Of a DNA stretch of 11,049 nt, positions 5,399 through 11,049 are shown piece by piece. Positions within the stretch are counted from its first letter, which is position 1. Each line of letters starts with the position of its first letter. Source of the stretch: JBBQIY01 sp964618405 (lineage in GTDB: Bacteria; Verrucomicrobiota; Kiritimatiellia; RFP12; UBA3636); assembly GCA_964618405.1 (NCBI GenBank), contig CAZUAY010000127.1, positions 1-11,049 on the forward strand. Reading direction: 5' to 3'. The position numbers and the translations under genes are program-made. The notes beneath the pieces were generated by a model. That model was not told the origin of the DNA, searched no databases, and saw only the letters and a list, made by a program, of their open reading frames with translations.

Positions 5399-6515
5399 GC
5401 CAAAGCCGGATCACACTTTCAGTCGCGTTACGAAGATTCTCTTTTCCTCTCGTGCGAGCAATTTCAAGGGTCTCGCAGGTACGGTGAATGGAGAAAAGGG
5501 CGACAACACCCAGATCGTACAATGCCTCGGCACCTGCTTCAACTCCACCGGCCACGACAACAACGGGCACGTTTTGCCGCTTCGCTCGGATTGCAACGCC
5601 TGAGATCACCTTCCCCATCGCACTCTGGGCGTCCACCCGTCCCTCTCCCGTTATCACCAGATCTGCGCCTACGAGCATGGCATCAAAACCAACCGTGTCC
5701 AGTAAGGTATCGATCCCAGGCTTGAGCTTACCGCCTAGAAAAGCGATCACGCCCGCGCCCATGCCACCAGCGGCGCCAGCACCCGGTACTTCGGCAATGC
5801 TTCCGCCCGTCTTGCCTGCAATCACTTTATCAACCGACTTCAGCCCGTTGTCTAACTCAATAACATCTGTATCCGACGCGCCCTTTTGCGGAGCAAACAC
5901 GTGGGCGGCACCCTTAGGCCCATGCATCGGCGAGTCTATATCGCACATGGCGGAGATTTCAACGTCTTTCAGAAAAAGCGAGGATGCGGCGGCATCGTAA
6001 TCAGCAATCGCCGATAGCGTGCCGCCTACCGGCACGAAGGGATGTCCATTCCCATCCTTAAAGACGACGCCCAGTGCGGCTGCCATACCGGTCCCAGCGT
6101 CGTTGGTGCAACTTCCACCAAGCCCAAGGATAATGCGTCGGCAACCTGAGCGAACGGCATGCGCGATCATCTCGCCTACCCCATAGGTCGTGGTTTCAAG
6201 CGGATTTTGGCGTCCATCGACGAGTGGAAGTCCGGCACACTGCGCCATTTCTATAACGGCGGTGTCGTCTTGTCGAATGTAGTGGACGTCGAGAGGCTCA
6301 CCGTAGGGCCCGCTCACGCGCACGTCGACGCGCCGGCTCTCCGGCATCGCCTGTTCGAAACAAGCGACAGTCCCCTCACCTCCATCGGCGATTGGCACCG
6401 CCATGACGACACACGCAGGCGCAAGCAAAGCAATAACCTCGCTAATCACACGACATGCTTCCGCGGACGAAAGCGTACCCTTAAACGAATCCGGTACCAC
6501 GATACATTTTTTCAT
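5376..6515 (-). CDS. glxK: Glycerate kinase (GlxK/GarK type)
   Basis: Phosphorylates D-glycerate with ATP, in this family usually to 2-phosphoglycerate, feeding glyoxylate, serine or sugar-acid breakdown into glycolysis; cytoplasmic. The chosen start gives 379 aa, the normal family length. Motifs in order: VPDSFKGTLSS (7-17), VPIADGGEGT (40-49), LGLGGSCTNDAGTGMAAALG (130-149), CDIDSPMHGPKGAAHVFAPQ followed by KGA (191-213), VPGAGAAGGMGAG (243-255) and VITGEGRVDAQSAMGKV (287-303). The start at 6515 (MKKCIVVPDSF) was preferred to the longer frame beginning at 6575 because it fits the family N-terminus and follows an AGAGG Shine-Dalgarno. The gene runs opposite to its neighbours: convergent with the Bro-N fragment and divergent from the DedA-ATP-grasp gene. 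No other glycerate-pathway gene is in the window, so its metabolic role is open. The choice between the glxK and garK symbols is not certain. Confidence 0.93.
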   Translation of the reverse strand: MKKCIVVPDSFKGTLSSAEACRVISEVIALLAPACVVMAVPIADGGEGTVACFEQAMPESRRVDVRVSGPYGEPLDVHYIRQDDTAVIEMAQCAGLPLVDGRQNPLETTTYGVGEMIAHAVRSGCRRIILGLGGSCTNDAGTGMAAALGVVFKDGNGHPFVPVGGTLSAIADYDAAASSLFLKDVEISAMCDIDSPMHGPKGAAHVFAPQKGASDTDVIELDNGLKSVDKVIAGKTGGSIAEVPGAGAAGGMGAGVIAFLGGKLKPGIDTLLDTVGFDAMLVGADLVITGEGRVDAQSAMGKVISGVAIRAKRQNVPVVVVAGGVEAGAEALYDLGVVALFSIHRTCETLEIARTRGKENLRNATESVIRLWLTAEQRG

Positions 6516-6557
6516 ATGCCTCTTTCTCAACCTCAGTCGAACATCAACGAAAAGAGA

Positions 6558-6586
6558 AGAATAATAAAATGACATGGAATCTGCAA
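6558..6586 (-). promoter_or_regulatory. Possible promoter of glycerate kinase
   Basis: Read on the minus strand, TTGCAG (6581-6586) is followed after 17 bases by TATTCT (6558-6563). Both are 4 of 6 matches to the sigma-70 consensus. The spacing is ideal, but the surrounding sequence is AT-rich, so chance matches are likely. Confidence 0.3.
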
Positions 6587-6615
6587 GTTTTTACTTTTTT
6601 TTCTTGAGCGTGTGC

Positions 6616-6644
6616 TTGCAATTGCAGTAAACTTGAACTATTAT
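6616..6644 (+). promoter_or_regulatory. Sigma-70-type promoter of the DedA-ATP-grasp gene
   Basis: TTGCAA (6616-6621) and TATTAT (6639-6644, 5 of 6) are separated by the ideal 17 bases. Transcription would start near 6651, leaving a leader of about 125 bases. That leader contains a CTGCTC/GAGCAG inverted repeat (6670-6675, 6695-6700) of unknown significance. Confidence 0.5.
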
Positions 6645-6776
6645 GCCCAGCTGTTGCAGTATACCATCGCTGCTCGGTGTTCTTCTTTGTCGAGGAGCAG
6701 ATAGTGACGATCCAAACACGGATCCAACCTACCTTAAAATTGAGTTAAAGCTTTCACGCGAAAAAGGAGACGGATC

Positions 6777-8501
6777 GTGAGTTCATTGTTGTCAATGGTG
6801 TGGATCTTGTTGGGTCTATCGTTAATACACGAAGACGTGGCCATCGTATCCGCCGGTTTCATGGTTGTCGAACACGGGCTACCACCCTTCCTAGCCTTTT
6901 TCGTTCTTTTTTTCGGGTCGGTTGTCGGAGATCTCTGTATTTACAGCCTAGGGAGATTGGCGCGTCGCATTCCGTGGCTCCGTAAAAAAATTATCGGCCC
7001 CAACGTGCACCGCGTCCATCTCTGGCTGAATCAACACTTCGTACGCGTTGTCTGTCTTTCACGAGTCATTCCAGGCGTTCTTTTTCCCTCCTACGTAGCC
7101 TGTGGATGGTTTGGCTTCTCGTTTCGCCGATTCGTACGCATTATCATTCTGGCGGATGCCGTCTACACGGCCCTCGCTTTTACGATCATTTTGACCTTAG
7201 GCGAAACCGTCCTCAAGCATGTCGGCTACGGGGTGTGGGGCGCCTTGGCGATTCTGCTCGTTCTCTTTACGATCGTTCGAACAAAAAATCCGCGCTGGGG
7301 CATGATCGCTGCAGAACCTAAACACCACCCCCTTGCAGCGATCCAGGGCCTACTCCGCCGTCCGTCTCGCCGCGCTGAAGAGCCTGGTGACGGCCTACCA
7401 CCCGCTCGGCTGATCAAGCGCAAGGTCGCCTATGCTGAACGAATCCCGCCGTGGTTGTTCTACACCCCCATTGGAATTTGCTGGGCAGGATGGGCTATTC
7501 GACACAGGGGTGCCATGTTGCCGTGCGCTTGCAATCCGAACATCGAGACCGGAGGGTTCTGGGGTGAATCGAAGAGCAAAGTGCTCGACCAAATTGCCCC
7601 CGAGCAACAACGGTGGGTCGCGAAGTACGTTGCGCTCAAACTGTCCTCAAACGGCACAGAGGATCAAGCCGCTGATTTCGATCGCTCGATCAAAGCCATT
7701 CAAGATGCTGGTCTCGACTTTCCCCTCGTTGTCAAACCCGACATCGGCTGGCAGGGTTTTGGCGTACGTCTTGTTCCTGATGCCGAAAGCTTGCGGGACT
7801 ATCTCGAACAGTATCCTGCCGGCGAAACCGTGATTTTCCAGCGTTATGTACCTTTCGATGGCGAAGCCGGTGCTTTTTACGCCCGCATTCCGGGCGAAAA
7901 GACGGGGCGTATCGTCTCCCTCACCCTGCGGTATTTTGCCTACGTAGTGGGCGATGGCCAATCCACACTCCACGTGTTGATCCAGCAAGACGAGCGCGCG
8001 CGCTTTAAATCAGACACCCATCTTGGCAAGAAGCCTCTGCACGCCGGCATGGACCGCGAGGATCTTGAACGCATTCCTGCGCTCAAAGAAGTCGTGCGCC
8101 TCGCCTTCATCGGCAGCATCCGAGTGGGCGGGCTTTACCAAGATGCCCGCGCTGAAATCACTCCTGCGATGTCTGCGCGCTTCGACGCTATTGCGCAGAG
8201 TATGCCAGCGTTTCACTACGGACGCTTCGACATTCGCTTCTTATCGCTGGATCGACTCAAAGAAGGTGAAGACTTCGGCATCATCGAAGTGAACGGCGCG
8301 GGTGCTGAAGCCATTCACGTCTGGGATCCCGACTTGTCACTTAAAGAAGTCTATCATTCTCTCTTCGAAGCGCTCGCACTCATGTTCCGTATTGGCCGGC
8401 TCAACCGCGACCTCGGCTATACCCCCTGTTCCTTATGGGAATTTCTCACCTACGCACGGCGGCAGTACAAGCTGATCCTGCGTTATCCGCCATCAACGTA
8501 A
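6777..8501 (+). CDS. Fusion of a DedA/VTT membrane domain and an ATP-grasp ligase domain
   Basis: 574 aa. Residues 1-168 are a DedA-family (VTT domain) membrane unit with about four hydrophobic segments. Family landmarks are HEDVAIVSAG (18-27), FFGSVVGDLCIYSLGRLARR (45-64, acidic D52) and SRVIPGVLFPSYVACGWFGF (95-114). DedA proteins are linked to undecaprenyl-phosphate and phospholipid transbilayer movement. A basic linker (about 169-224) leads to a second hydrophobic patch, PPWLFYTPIGICWAGWAI (224-241), then CNPNIETGGFWGESKSKVL (252-270). The ATP-grasp core follows: PLVVKPDIGWQGFGV (316-330, ATP-binding K320), GRFDIRF (482-488) and IIEVNGAGAE (502-511, metal-binding E/N). ATP-grasp enzymes join a carboxylate to an amine or similar group through an acyl phosphate; the substrate here is unknown. 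I recall the ATP-grasp part as occurring as a separate protein. GTG 6777 has AAGGAG seven bases upstream. The gene appears monocistronic, with no clear terminator. An assembly fusion is unlikely because the frame is continuous. Confidence 0.9.
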   Translation: MSSLLSMVWILLGLSLIHEDVAIVSAGFMVVEHGLPPFLAFFVLFFGSVVGDLCIYSLGRLARRIPWLRKKIIGPNVHRVHLWLNQHFVRVVCLSRVIPGVLFPSYVACGWFGFSFRRFVRIIILADAVYTALAFTIILTLGETVLKHVGYGVWGALAILLVLFTIVRTKNPRWGMIAAEPKHHPLAAIQGLLRRPSRRAEEPGDGLPPARLIKRKVAYAERIPPWLFYTPIGICWAGWAIRHRGAMLPCACNPNIETGGFWGESKSKVLDQIAPEQQRWVAKYVALKLSSNGTEDQAADFDRSIKAIQDAGLDFPLVVKPDIGWQGFGVRLVPDAESLRDYLEQYPAGETVIFQRYVPFDGEAGAFYARIPGEKTGRIVSLTLRYFAYVVGDGQSTLHVLIQQDERARFKSDTHLGKKPLHAGMDREDLERIPALKEVVRLAFIGSIRVGGLYQDARAEITPAMSARFDAIAQSMPAFHYGRFDIRFLSLDRLKEGEDFGIIEVNGAGAEAIHVWDPDLSLKEVYHSLFEALALMFRIGRLNRDLGYTPCSLWEFLTYARRQYKLILRYPPST

Positions 8502-8747
8502 AAAATGTCGCGAGTGGTTCAGACCTCACTAAATTGGGGGTTTCTTACTTTTCTGTCGCAACTTCAATTCCCTCTTCTAATGAGGTGTCGAGTACGAGTC
8601 CCGTTTCCCTGAATACGAGTACGAGAGTTGGAGGCACAGAGATTGAGCCACTGGGAGCAGATGCTTCCAGCCTGCGCAAACGACAAACAGGTAAGCCCTC
8701 CGCGCGGCTGCGCTGCAAAAAAACGATGGGATAACTTCTGCCCCCCG

Positions 8748-8770
8748 AAACTTTGTCGCTTTATGTTGCA
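8748..8770. repeat. AAACTTTGTCG plus TTATGTTGCA dispersed repeat, copy 1
   Basis: AAACTTTGTCG (8748-8758) is followed within a few bases by TTATGTTGCA (8761-8770). The same pair of motifs occurs at 10030-10107 and, in another arrangement, at 10798-10903. Confidence 0.65.
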
Positions 8771-8808
8771 AACTTTGTTGAGCCTCCGCGAAGACGCCTC
8801 AGCCCGTT

Positions 8809-8832
8809 ACGCGACGAGGACACCCCGTCTAC
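8809..8832. repeat. Degenerate copy of the 24-bp palindrome arm
   Basis: This 24-base stretch differs from the perfect arm at 4879-4902 at three positions, sharing ACGCG, CGAGGAC and CCGTCTAC-type blocks. The partner arm is missing, so it appears to be a relic half element. Confidence 0.6.
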
Positions 8833-8880
8833 AGGAGACGCCCGCCTGTGCAGGAACGGCAGACAGGCGAAGCAAACGGA

Positions 8881-8926
8881 AAACGGGTTTTTCAACCCGT
8901 TTTCGTACACGGGTTGAAAACCCGTG
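8881..8926. repeat. Twin stem-loops sharing the ACGGGTT/AACCCGT stem
   Basis: The first stem is AAACGGGTT (8881-8889) with AACCCGTTT (8894-8902) around TTTC. The second is CACGGGTT (8908-8915) with AACCCGTG (8919-8926) around GAA. Both use the same core stem five bases apart. No T tract follows, so termination is unlikely to be the main role. Confidence 0.75.
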
Positions 8927-9038
8927 CTCCGTTCGTTACGAGCCTGTCTTATGCGGAGATCTCTCTAATTCTAAACGCAAATCTCCGTGCCCATCTGGGT
9001 GGAACCCTGTCGGCTCTGTCGCAGGGGCATTCCGTAGT

Positions 9039-9062
9039 ACTAGCGACTAGCAACTAGCGACT
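9039..9062. repeat. ACTAGCG/ACTAGCA heptamer repeat, short tract
   Basis: Three full 7-base units (ACTAGCG, ACTAGCA, ACTAGCG) and part of a fourth. The longer tract at 10932-11000 has the same alternating units. Confidence 0.85.
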
Positions 9063-9102
9063 GTAATCGGTCAAGCACAGCCCCCTGTGCCGGATCGATT
9101 AC
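9063..9102. repeat. Stem-loop starting with GTAATCGGTCA
   Basis: GTAATCG (9063-9069) pairs with CGATTAC (9096-9102), and inside it GCACAG (9075-9080) pairs with CTGTGC (9085-9090) around CCCC. The opening GTAATCGGTCA recurs at 9937-9947 and, reversed, at 4951-4961. Confidence 0.7.
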
Positions 9103-9211
9103 GATTGGACGCAAGCAAATAGCAGAACAAGAGAGTTGCTAAAGTATTCCTCATGGGGTAACCTAGTGCTGCTAAATTTAAGTGGAAATCTCAGAAAGAA
9201 GGAAGTACAGA

Positions 9212-9907
9212 ATGCGCATTTATATTATCCGACATGGCGATCCAGACTATGCAAACGACACGCTGACCCCACGCGGAGAAAAAGAGGCAGTGGCACTCGT
9301 CCCGTACCTCGAGCACGAACAGATCGACACGATTTACGCCTCGCCGTTAGGCCGTGCGCAGCGCACCGCTGAATACACGGCAACTCGACTGGGGATCCCC
9401 ATCCACACCGAACAGTGGACCCGCGAACTGTCCGCCCGCTGCGTTGACCCCAACAATCTGGTCGCCTGGGACACGCATCCTCACGATGTCCGTAACCCCA
9501 TCTACCTCGCCAACCCGACGCGACTCGAAGCGGCGTCCACCATTCCGCAACCCTGGCTGAACGATACGGTGGCCGCCATCCGCAGTAACTCCGATGCGTT
9601 CCTAGCCCAGTTGGGGTACGAACGAAACGGCAGCTCCTATCGGGTCACCGCCCCGAACCAGAAGCGTATCGCTGTCTTCTGCCACGGCGGGTTCGGTCCC
9701 GCATGGGTGGGGACGCTTCTCGATATACCACTTCCCTTGATGTGGACTGGGTTCTTCATGCACACCACGTCCGTCACCTGCATTCTGATGGAAGAGCGCA
9801 TTCAAGGCATCGCAACCCCGCGCTGTCTCTTCTATGGAGCTCTCCCTCATTTGTACAAGGAAGATCTCAAGCCTTCGCAGGCCGGCATTATCGCTAACTA
9901 TGAATAA
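9212..9907 (+). CDS. Histidine phosphatase family protein (phosphoglycerate mutase-like)
   Basis: 231 aa, cytoplasmic, no signal peptide. The histidine phosphatase superfamily removes or transfers phosphate through a phosphohistidine. The N-terminus MRIYIIRHGDPDY carries the catalytic RHG motif (R7, H8, G9). LTPRGEKEAVALVPYL, then ASPLGRAQRTAEYTA (second arginine of the phosphate pocket), then RELSARC (probable acid), then AVFCHGGFG with the second catalytic His all follow in the expected order. The DPDY sequence after RHG suggests a branch distinct from true glycolytic mutases, where other residues stand. The substrate cannot be deduced. ATG 9212 was chosen over an upstream GTG at 9182 because it starts exactly at the conserved strand and has AAGGAAG (9199-9205) seven bases ahead. 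It stands alone between two repeat-rich regions. A link to the nearby glycerate kinase through phosphoglycerate is tempting, but nothing in the sequence shows it. Confidence 0.9.
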   Translation: MRIYIIRHGDPDYANDTLTPRGEKEAVALVPYLEHEQIDTIYASPLGRAQRTAEYTATRLGIPIHTEQWTRELSARCVDPNNLVAWDTHPHDVRNPIYLANPTRLEAASTIPQPWLNDTVAAIRSNSDAFLAQLGYERNGSSYRVTAPNQKRIAVFCHGGFGPAWVGTLLDIPLPLMWTGFFMHTTSVTCILMEERIQGIATPRCLFYGALPHLYKEDLKPSQAGIIANYE

Positions 9908-9936
9908 AAAAAATTCGGAGTAAGGGCGTGGGTGGG

Positions 9937-9974
9937 GTAATCGGTCAGTGACGGGGATCCCCCCGTTGACTGCC
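9937..9974. repeat. Second GTAATCGGTCA stem-loop
   Basis: Shares its first 11 bases with 9063-9073. GGTCAGTGACGGGG (9943-9956) pairs with CCCCGTTGACTGCC (9961-9974), with small bulges, around ATCC. It lies 30 bases after the phosphatase stop codon. Without a T tract it is a weak terminator candidate. Confidence 0.6.
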
Positions 9975-9986
9975 CGAGTACAGTCG

Positions 9987-10014
9987 CGAGTTGCGAGTGG
10001 TGAGTTGCGAGTGA
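9987..10014. repeat. CGAGTTG heptamer repeat
   Basis: Four 7-base units: CGAGTTG, CGAGTGG, TGAGTTG, CGAGTGA. In phase it resembles the reverse complement of the ACTAGCG/ACTAGCA array (AGTCGCTAGTTGCT against AGTCGCGAGTTGCG), which suggests a related, mutated tract in the opposite orientation. Confidence 0.65.
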
Positions 10015-10029
10015 TCGCGGATGTCCCCC

Positions 10030-10107
10030 AAACTTTGTCGTGAGCTTTGTCGCATTATGTTGTGCGCAACATAACGCGACTTATGTTGCGAGCGACGTTA
10101 TGTTGCG
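10030..10107. repeat. Cluster of CGCAACATAA palindromes
   Basis: AAACTTTGTCG (10030-10040) is followed by four half-sites in alternating orientation: 10055-10062, 10065-10074, 10081-10090 and 10098-10107. Neighbouring pairs make perfect stems, for example 10065-10074 with 10081-10090 (10 bp, loop CGCGAC). Another half-site lies at 10152-10161. Confidence 0.8.
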
Positions 10108-10243
10108 CGGACTCCATTTCTCCTCATTTCAGGCAGGATTGGCTTTAAGTACGCAACATAACGCGGTTTGAGAAGGATGCCATCTACATTGGAATCATCT
10201 TGCATCTTGCCTGTGCACATTACACCTTTGCTACGTCAAACAG

Positions 10244-10338
10244 GTAATCCCGCCTGTTCCGCCTGTTCGCATACAACGACGTCAATGTAATCTCGCCTGT
10301 TCTCGTACAACAACGTCAACGTAATCTCAAACGTCACC
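10244..10338. repeat. Tandem 34-bp unit beginning GTAATCTCGCCTGTTC
   Basis: Three direct copies: 10244-10286 (43 bp, with an internal CGCCTGTTC duplication of nine bases), 10287-10320 (34 bp) and a shortened 10321-10338. Conserved blocks are GTAATCYC, CGCCTGTTC and TACAACRACGTCAA. It runs directly into the stem-loop array. Confidence 0.7.
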
Positions 10339-10766
10339 TAATCTTGCGCGAAAGTTCAAGATTACATTGGCATCAGGTTGGGGATGGACGAGCGGCTGCT
10401 TGTGGGTTTATTGTAATCTTGTCTTGAACGGTATTGTTCAAGATTACAGTGAAGAGCGATCCACACTTGCTCTTGACCACATCCATACGCAAGGATAATT
10501 ATTATAATCTTGAACGGTAGTGTTCAAGATTACAGTGGATTATCCCGTACTGTTGTAGCCTAAAAAGCCAGAAAGATCCATACCGCATCCGCCATCGGAA
10601 TTCAATTACCATAATCTGGCGGACTTGTTTAAGATTATGGTCGATTCTGACCAACCATTTTTGGATGATTTTATGTAATCTTGACATTTTATTCAAGACT
10701 ATGGACGATTCTGACAAACCATTTTTGGGCGGTTTTTGTAATCTTGAAGTTTTATTCAAGATTACA
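10339..10766. repeat. Array of six related stem-loops (TAATCTTGAA / TTCAAGATTA)
   Basis: Six dyads share one stem: 10339-10364, 10413-10447, 10505-10532 (11 bp, loop GGTAGT), 10609-10640, 10676-10701 and 10737-10766 (12 bp, loop GTTTTA). Stems 10505 and 10737 are perfect; the others carry mismatches or insertions. The last three also share the DNA between them in 63-64-bp tandem units (GATTCTGACCAACCATTTTT and a close variant). Loops differ while stems stay alike, as expected if the fold is what is kept or what is copied. Confidence 0.85.
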
Positions 10767-10797
10767 TTATTAGGAGGGCGGTACTTCATGCCTCACG

Positions 10798-10903
10798 TTA
10801 TGTTGCGTAATCCGGATGACCAGATGTAAAATCGAAAGAAAAAGGCACTAAAAAAGAGGATGCAACATAATGCCGTTCGCAACATAAGTCGCGAACTTTG
10901 TCG
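10798..10903. repeat. CGCAACATAA / AACTTTGTCG dispersed repeat, copy 3
   Basis: Half-sites at 10798-10807 (TTATGTTGCG), 10861-10870 (TGCAACATAA) and 10878-10887 (CGCAACATAA), then GAACTTTGTCG at 10893-10903. Same vocabulary as 8748-8770 and 10030-10107, arranged differently. Confidence 0.7.
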
Positions 10904-10931
10904 AATACCACTACCGTGGCTGGGAGAGAGT

Positions 10932-11000
10932 ACTAGCGACTAGCAACTAGCGACTAGCAACTAGCGACTAGCAACTAGCGACTAGCAACTAGCGACTAGT
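10932..11000. repeat. Perfect ACTAGCG/ACTAGCA heptamer array
   Basis: Nine perfect 7-base units alternating ACTAGCG and ACTAGCA (10932-10994), plus a partial tenth ACTAGT (10995-11000). Perfection over nine units implies recent expansion or active homogenisation. Same units as 9039-9062. Confidence 0.95.
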
Positions 11001-11049
11001 AGTCCGTCCCGTAAGTTCTGCTAGTCTTTCCGGCGATTCATGTTCATGA

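Larger units (their letters stand above)
8502..9211. other. Repeat-rich intergenic region before the histidine phosphatase gene
   Basis: No gene is supported. Open frames here have no recognisable domain and run through repeats and hairpins. Contents include an AAACTTTGTCG/TTATGTTGCA motif (8748-8770), a decayed copy of the 24-bp arm from the 4.8-kb palindrome (8809-8832), a CGCCTGT/ACAGGCG inverted repeat (8843-8849, 8863-8869), twin stem-loops (8881-8926), heptamers (9039-9062) and another stem-loop (9063-9102). Confidence 0.65.
9908..11049. other. Long non-coding region packed with repeat families
   Basis: No convincing gene in 1.1 kb. The longest open frame (10502-10789, minus strand) translates the stem-loop repeats below and has no recognisable fold. 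At least five repeat types are present: a GTAATCGGTCA stem-loop, two heptamer tracts, CGCAACATAA palindromes, a GTAATCTC tandem unit and the TAATCTTGAA stem-loop array. No origin-type DnaA boxes, integrase or transposase were seen. Confidence 0.65.

Noticed and set aside
6670..6700. CTGCTC/GAGCAG stem in the DedA-ATP-grasp leader as a riboswitch
   Set aside because: A single six-bp pairing with a 19-base loop and no conserved riboswitch core is visible.
8435..9057. Several open frames after the DedA-ATP-grasp gene
   Set aside because: They cross stem-loops and repeats, lack Shine-Dalgarno sequences and have no recognisable protein features.
10244..10766. Possible CRISPR array
   Set aside because: Repeats are imperfect, palindromic and differently spaced (about 63 to 106 bases between dyads), spacers resemble one another in the tandem part, and no cas gene is present.
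10502..10789. 95-aa open frame on the minus strand with internal repeats (LNKTSRLQK, LNKMSRLHK)
   Set aside because: The peptide repeats are the translation of the DNA stem-loop repeats. The 63-64-bp period slips out of frame by a one-base indel, and no domain is recognisable.

Overview
The window carries seven protein-coding genes separated by unusually repeat-rich intergenic DNA. No tRNA, rRNA, transposase or CRISPR array is visible. The organism is most likely a member of the PVC superphylum (Verrucomicrobiota, Kiritimatiellota or Lentisphaerota). This is an inference from three things: the long Bacteroidota/PVC-type glutamine synthetase, the style of the GMP synthase C-terminus, and mid-GC coding DNA set among dense intergenic short tandem repeats and palindromes. 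A run of exactly 100 N shows that this is a scaffold, probably a metagenome assembly.

Layout. 1-325: leader region with a nonamer repeat and a 7-bp inverted repeat. 326-1828 and 1875-3182: glutamine synthetase, then GMP synthase, 46 bp apart and probably one operon. The GMP synthase is the most striking gene. Its synthetase half is intact, but the N-terminal glutaminase domain is shrunken and has lost the catalytic Cys, His and Glu positions. 3183-3795: non-coding, with short tandem repeats, the assembly gap (flanked on both sides by the same 55 bp), and then an excellent sigma-54 promoter. 3796-4203 and 4289-4663: two different Hsp20 small heat-shock genes behind that promoter, closed by a strong intrinsic terminator at 4678-4705. 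4791-4956: a nested palindromic element. 5045-5398: a Bro-N domain gene cut short where it meets the convergent glycerate kinase gene (5376-6515, minus strand). 6777-8501: a membrane DedA/VTT domain fused to an ATP-grasp ligase domain, divergent from the kinase. 8502-9211: repeats. 9212-9907: a histidine-phosphatase family enzyme. 9908-11049: no convincing gene, but several repeat families, including six related stem-loops built on TAATCTTGAA and a heptamer array.

How the genes relate. Glutamine synthetase and GMP synthase meet at ammonia and glutamine. If the GMP synthase can no longer hydrolyse glutamine, it must take free ammonia or use a separate glutaminase, and it would then compete with its operon partner for ammonia. 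The two Hsp20 proteins form a stress module under apparent sigma-54 control. The remaining genes look like independent single-gene units. All calls come from reading the sequence; no database search was run.
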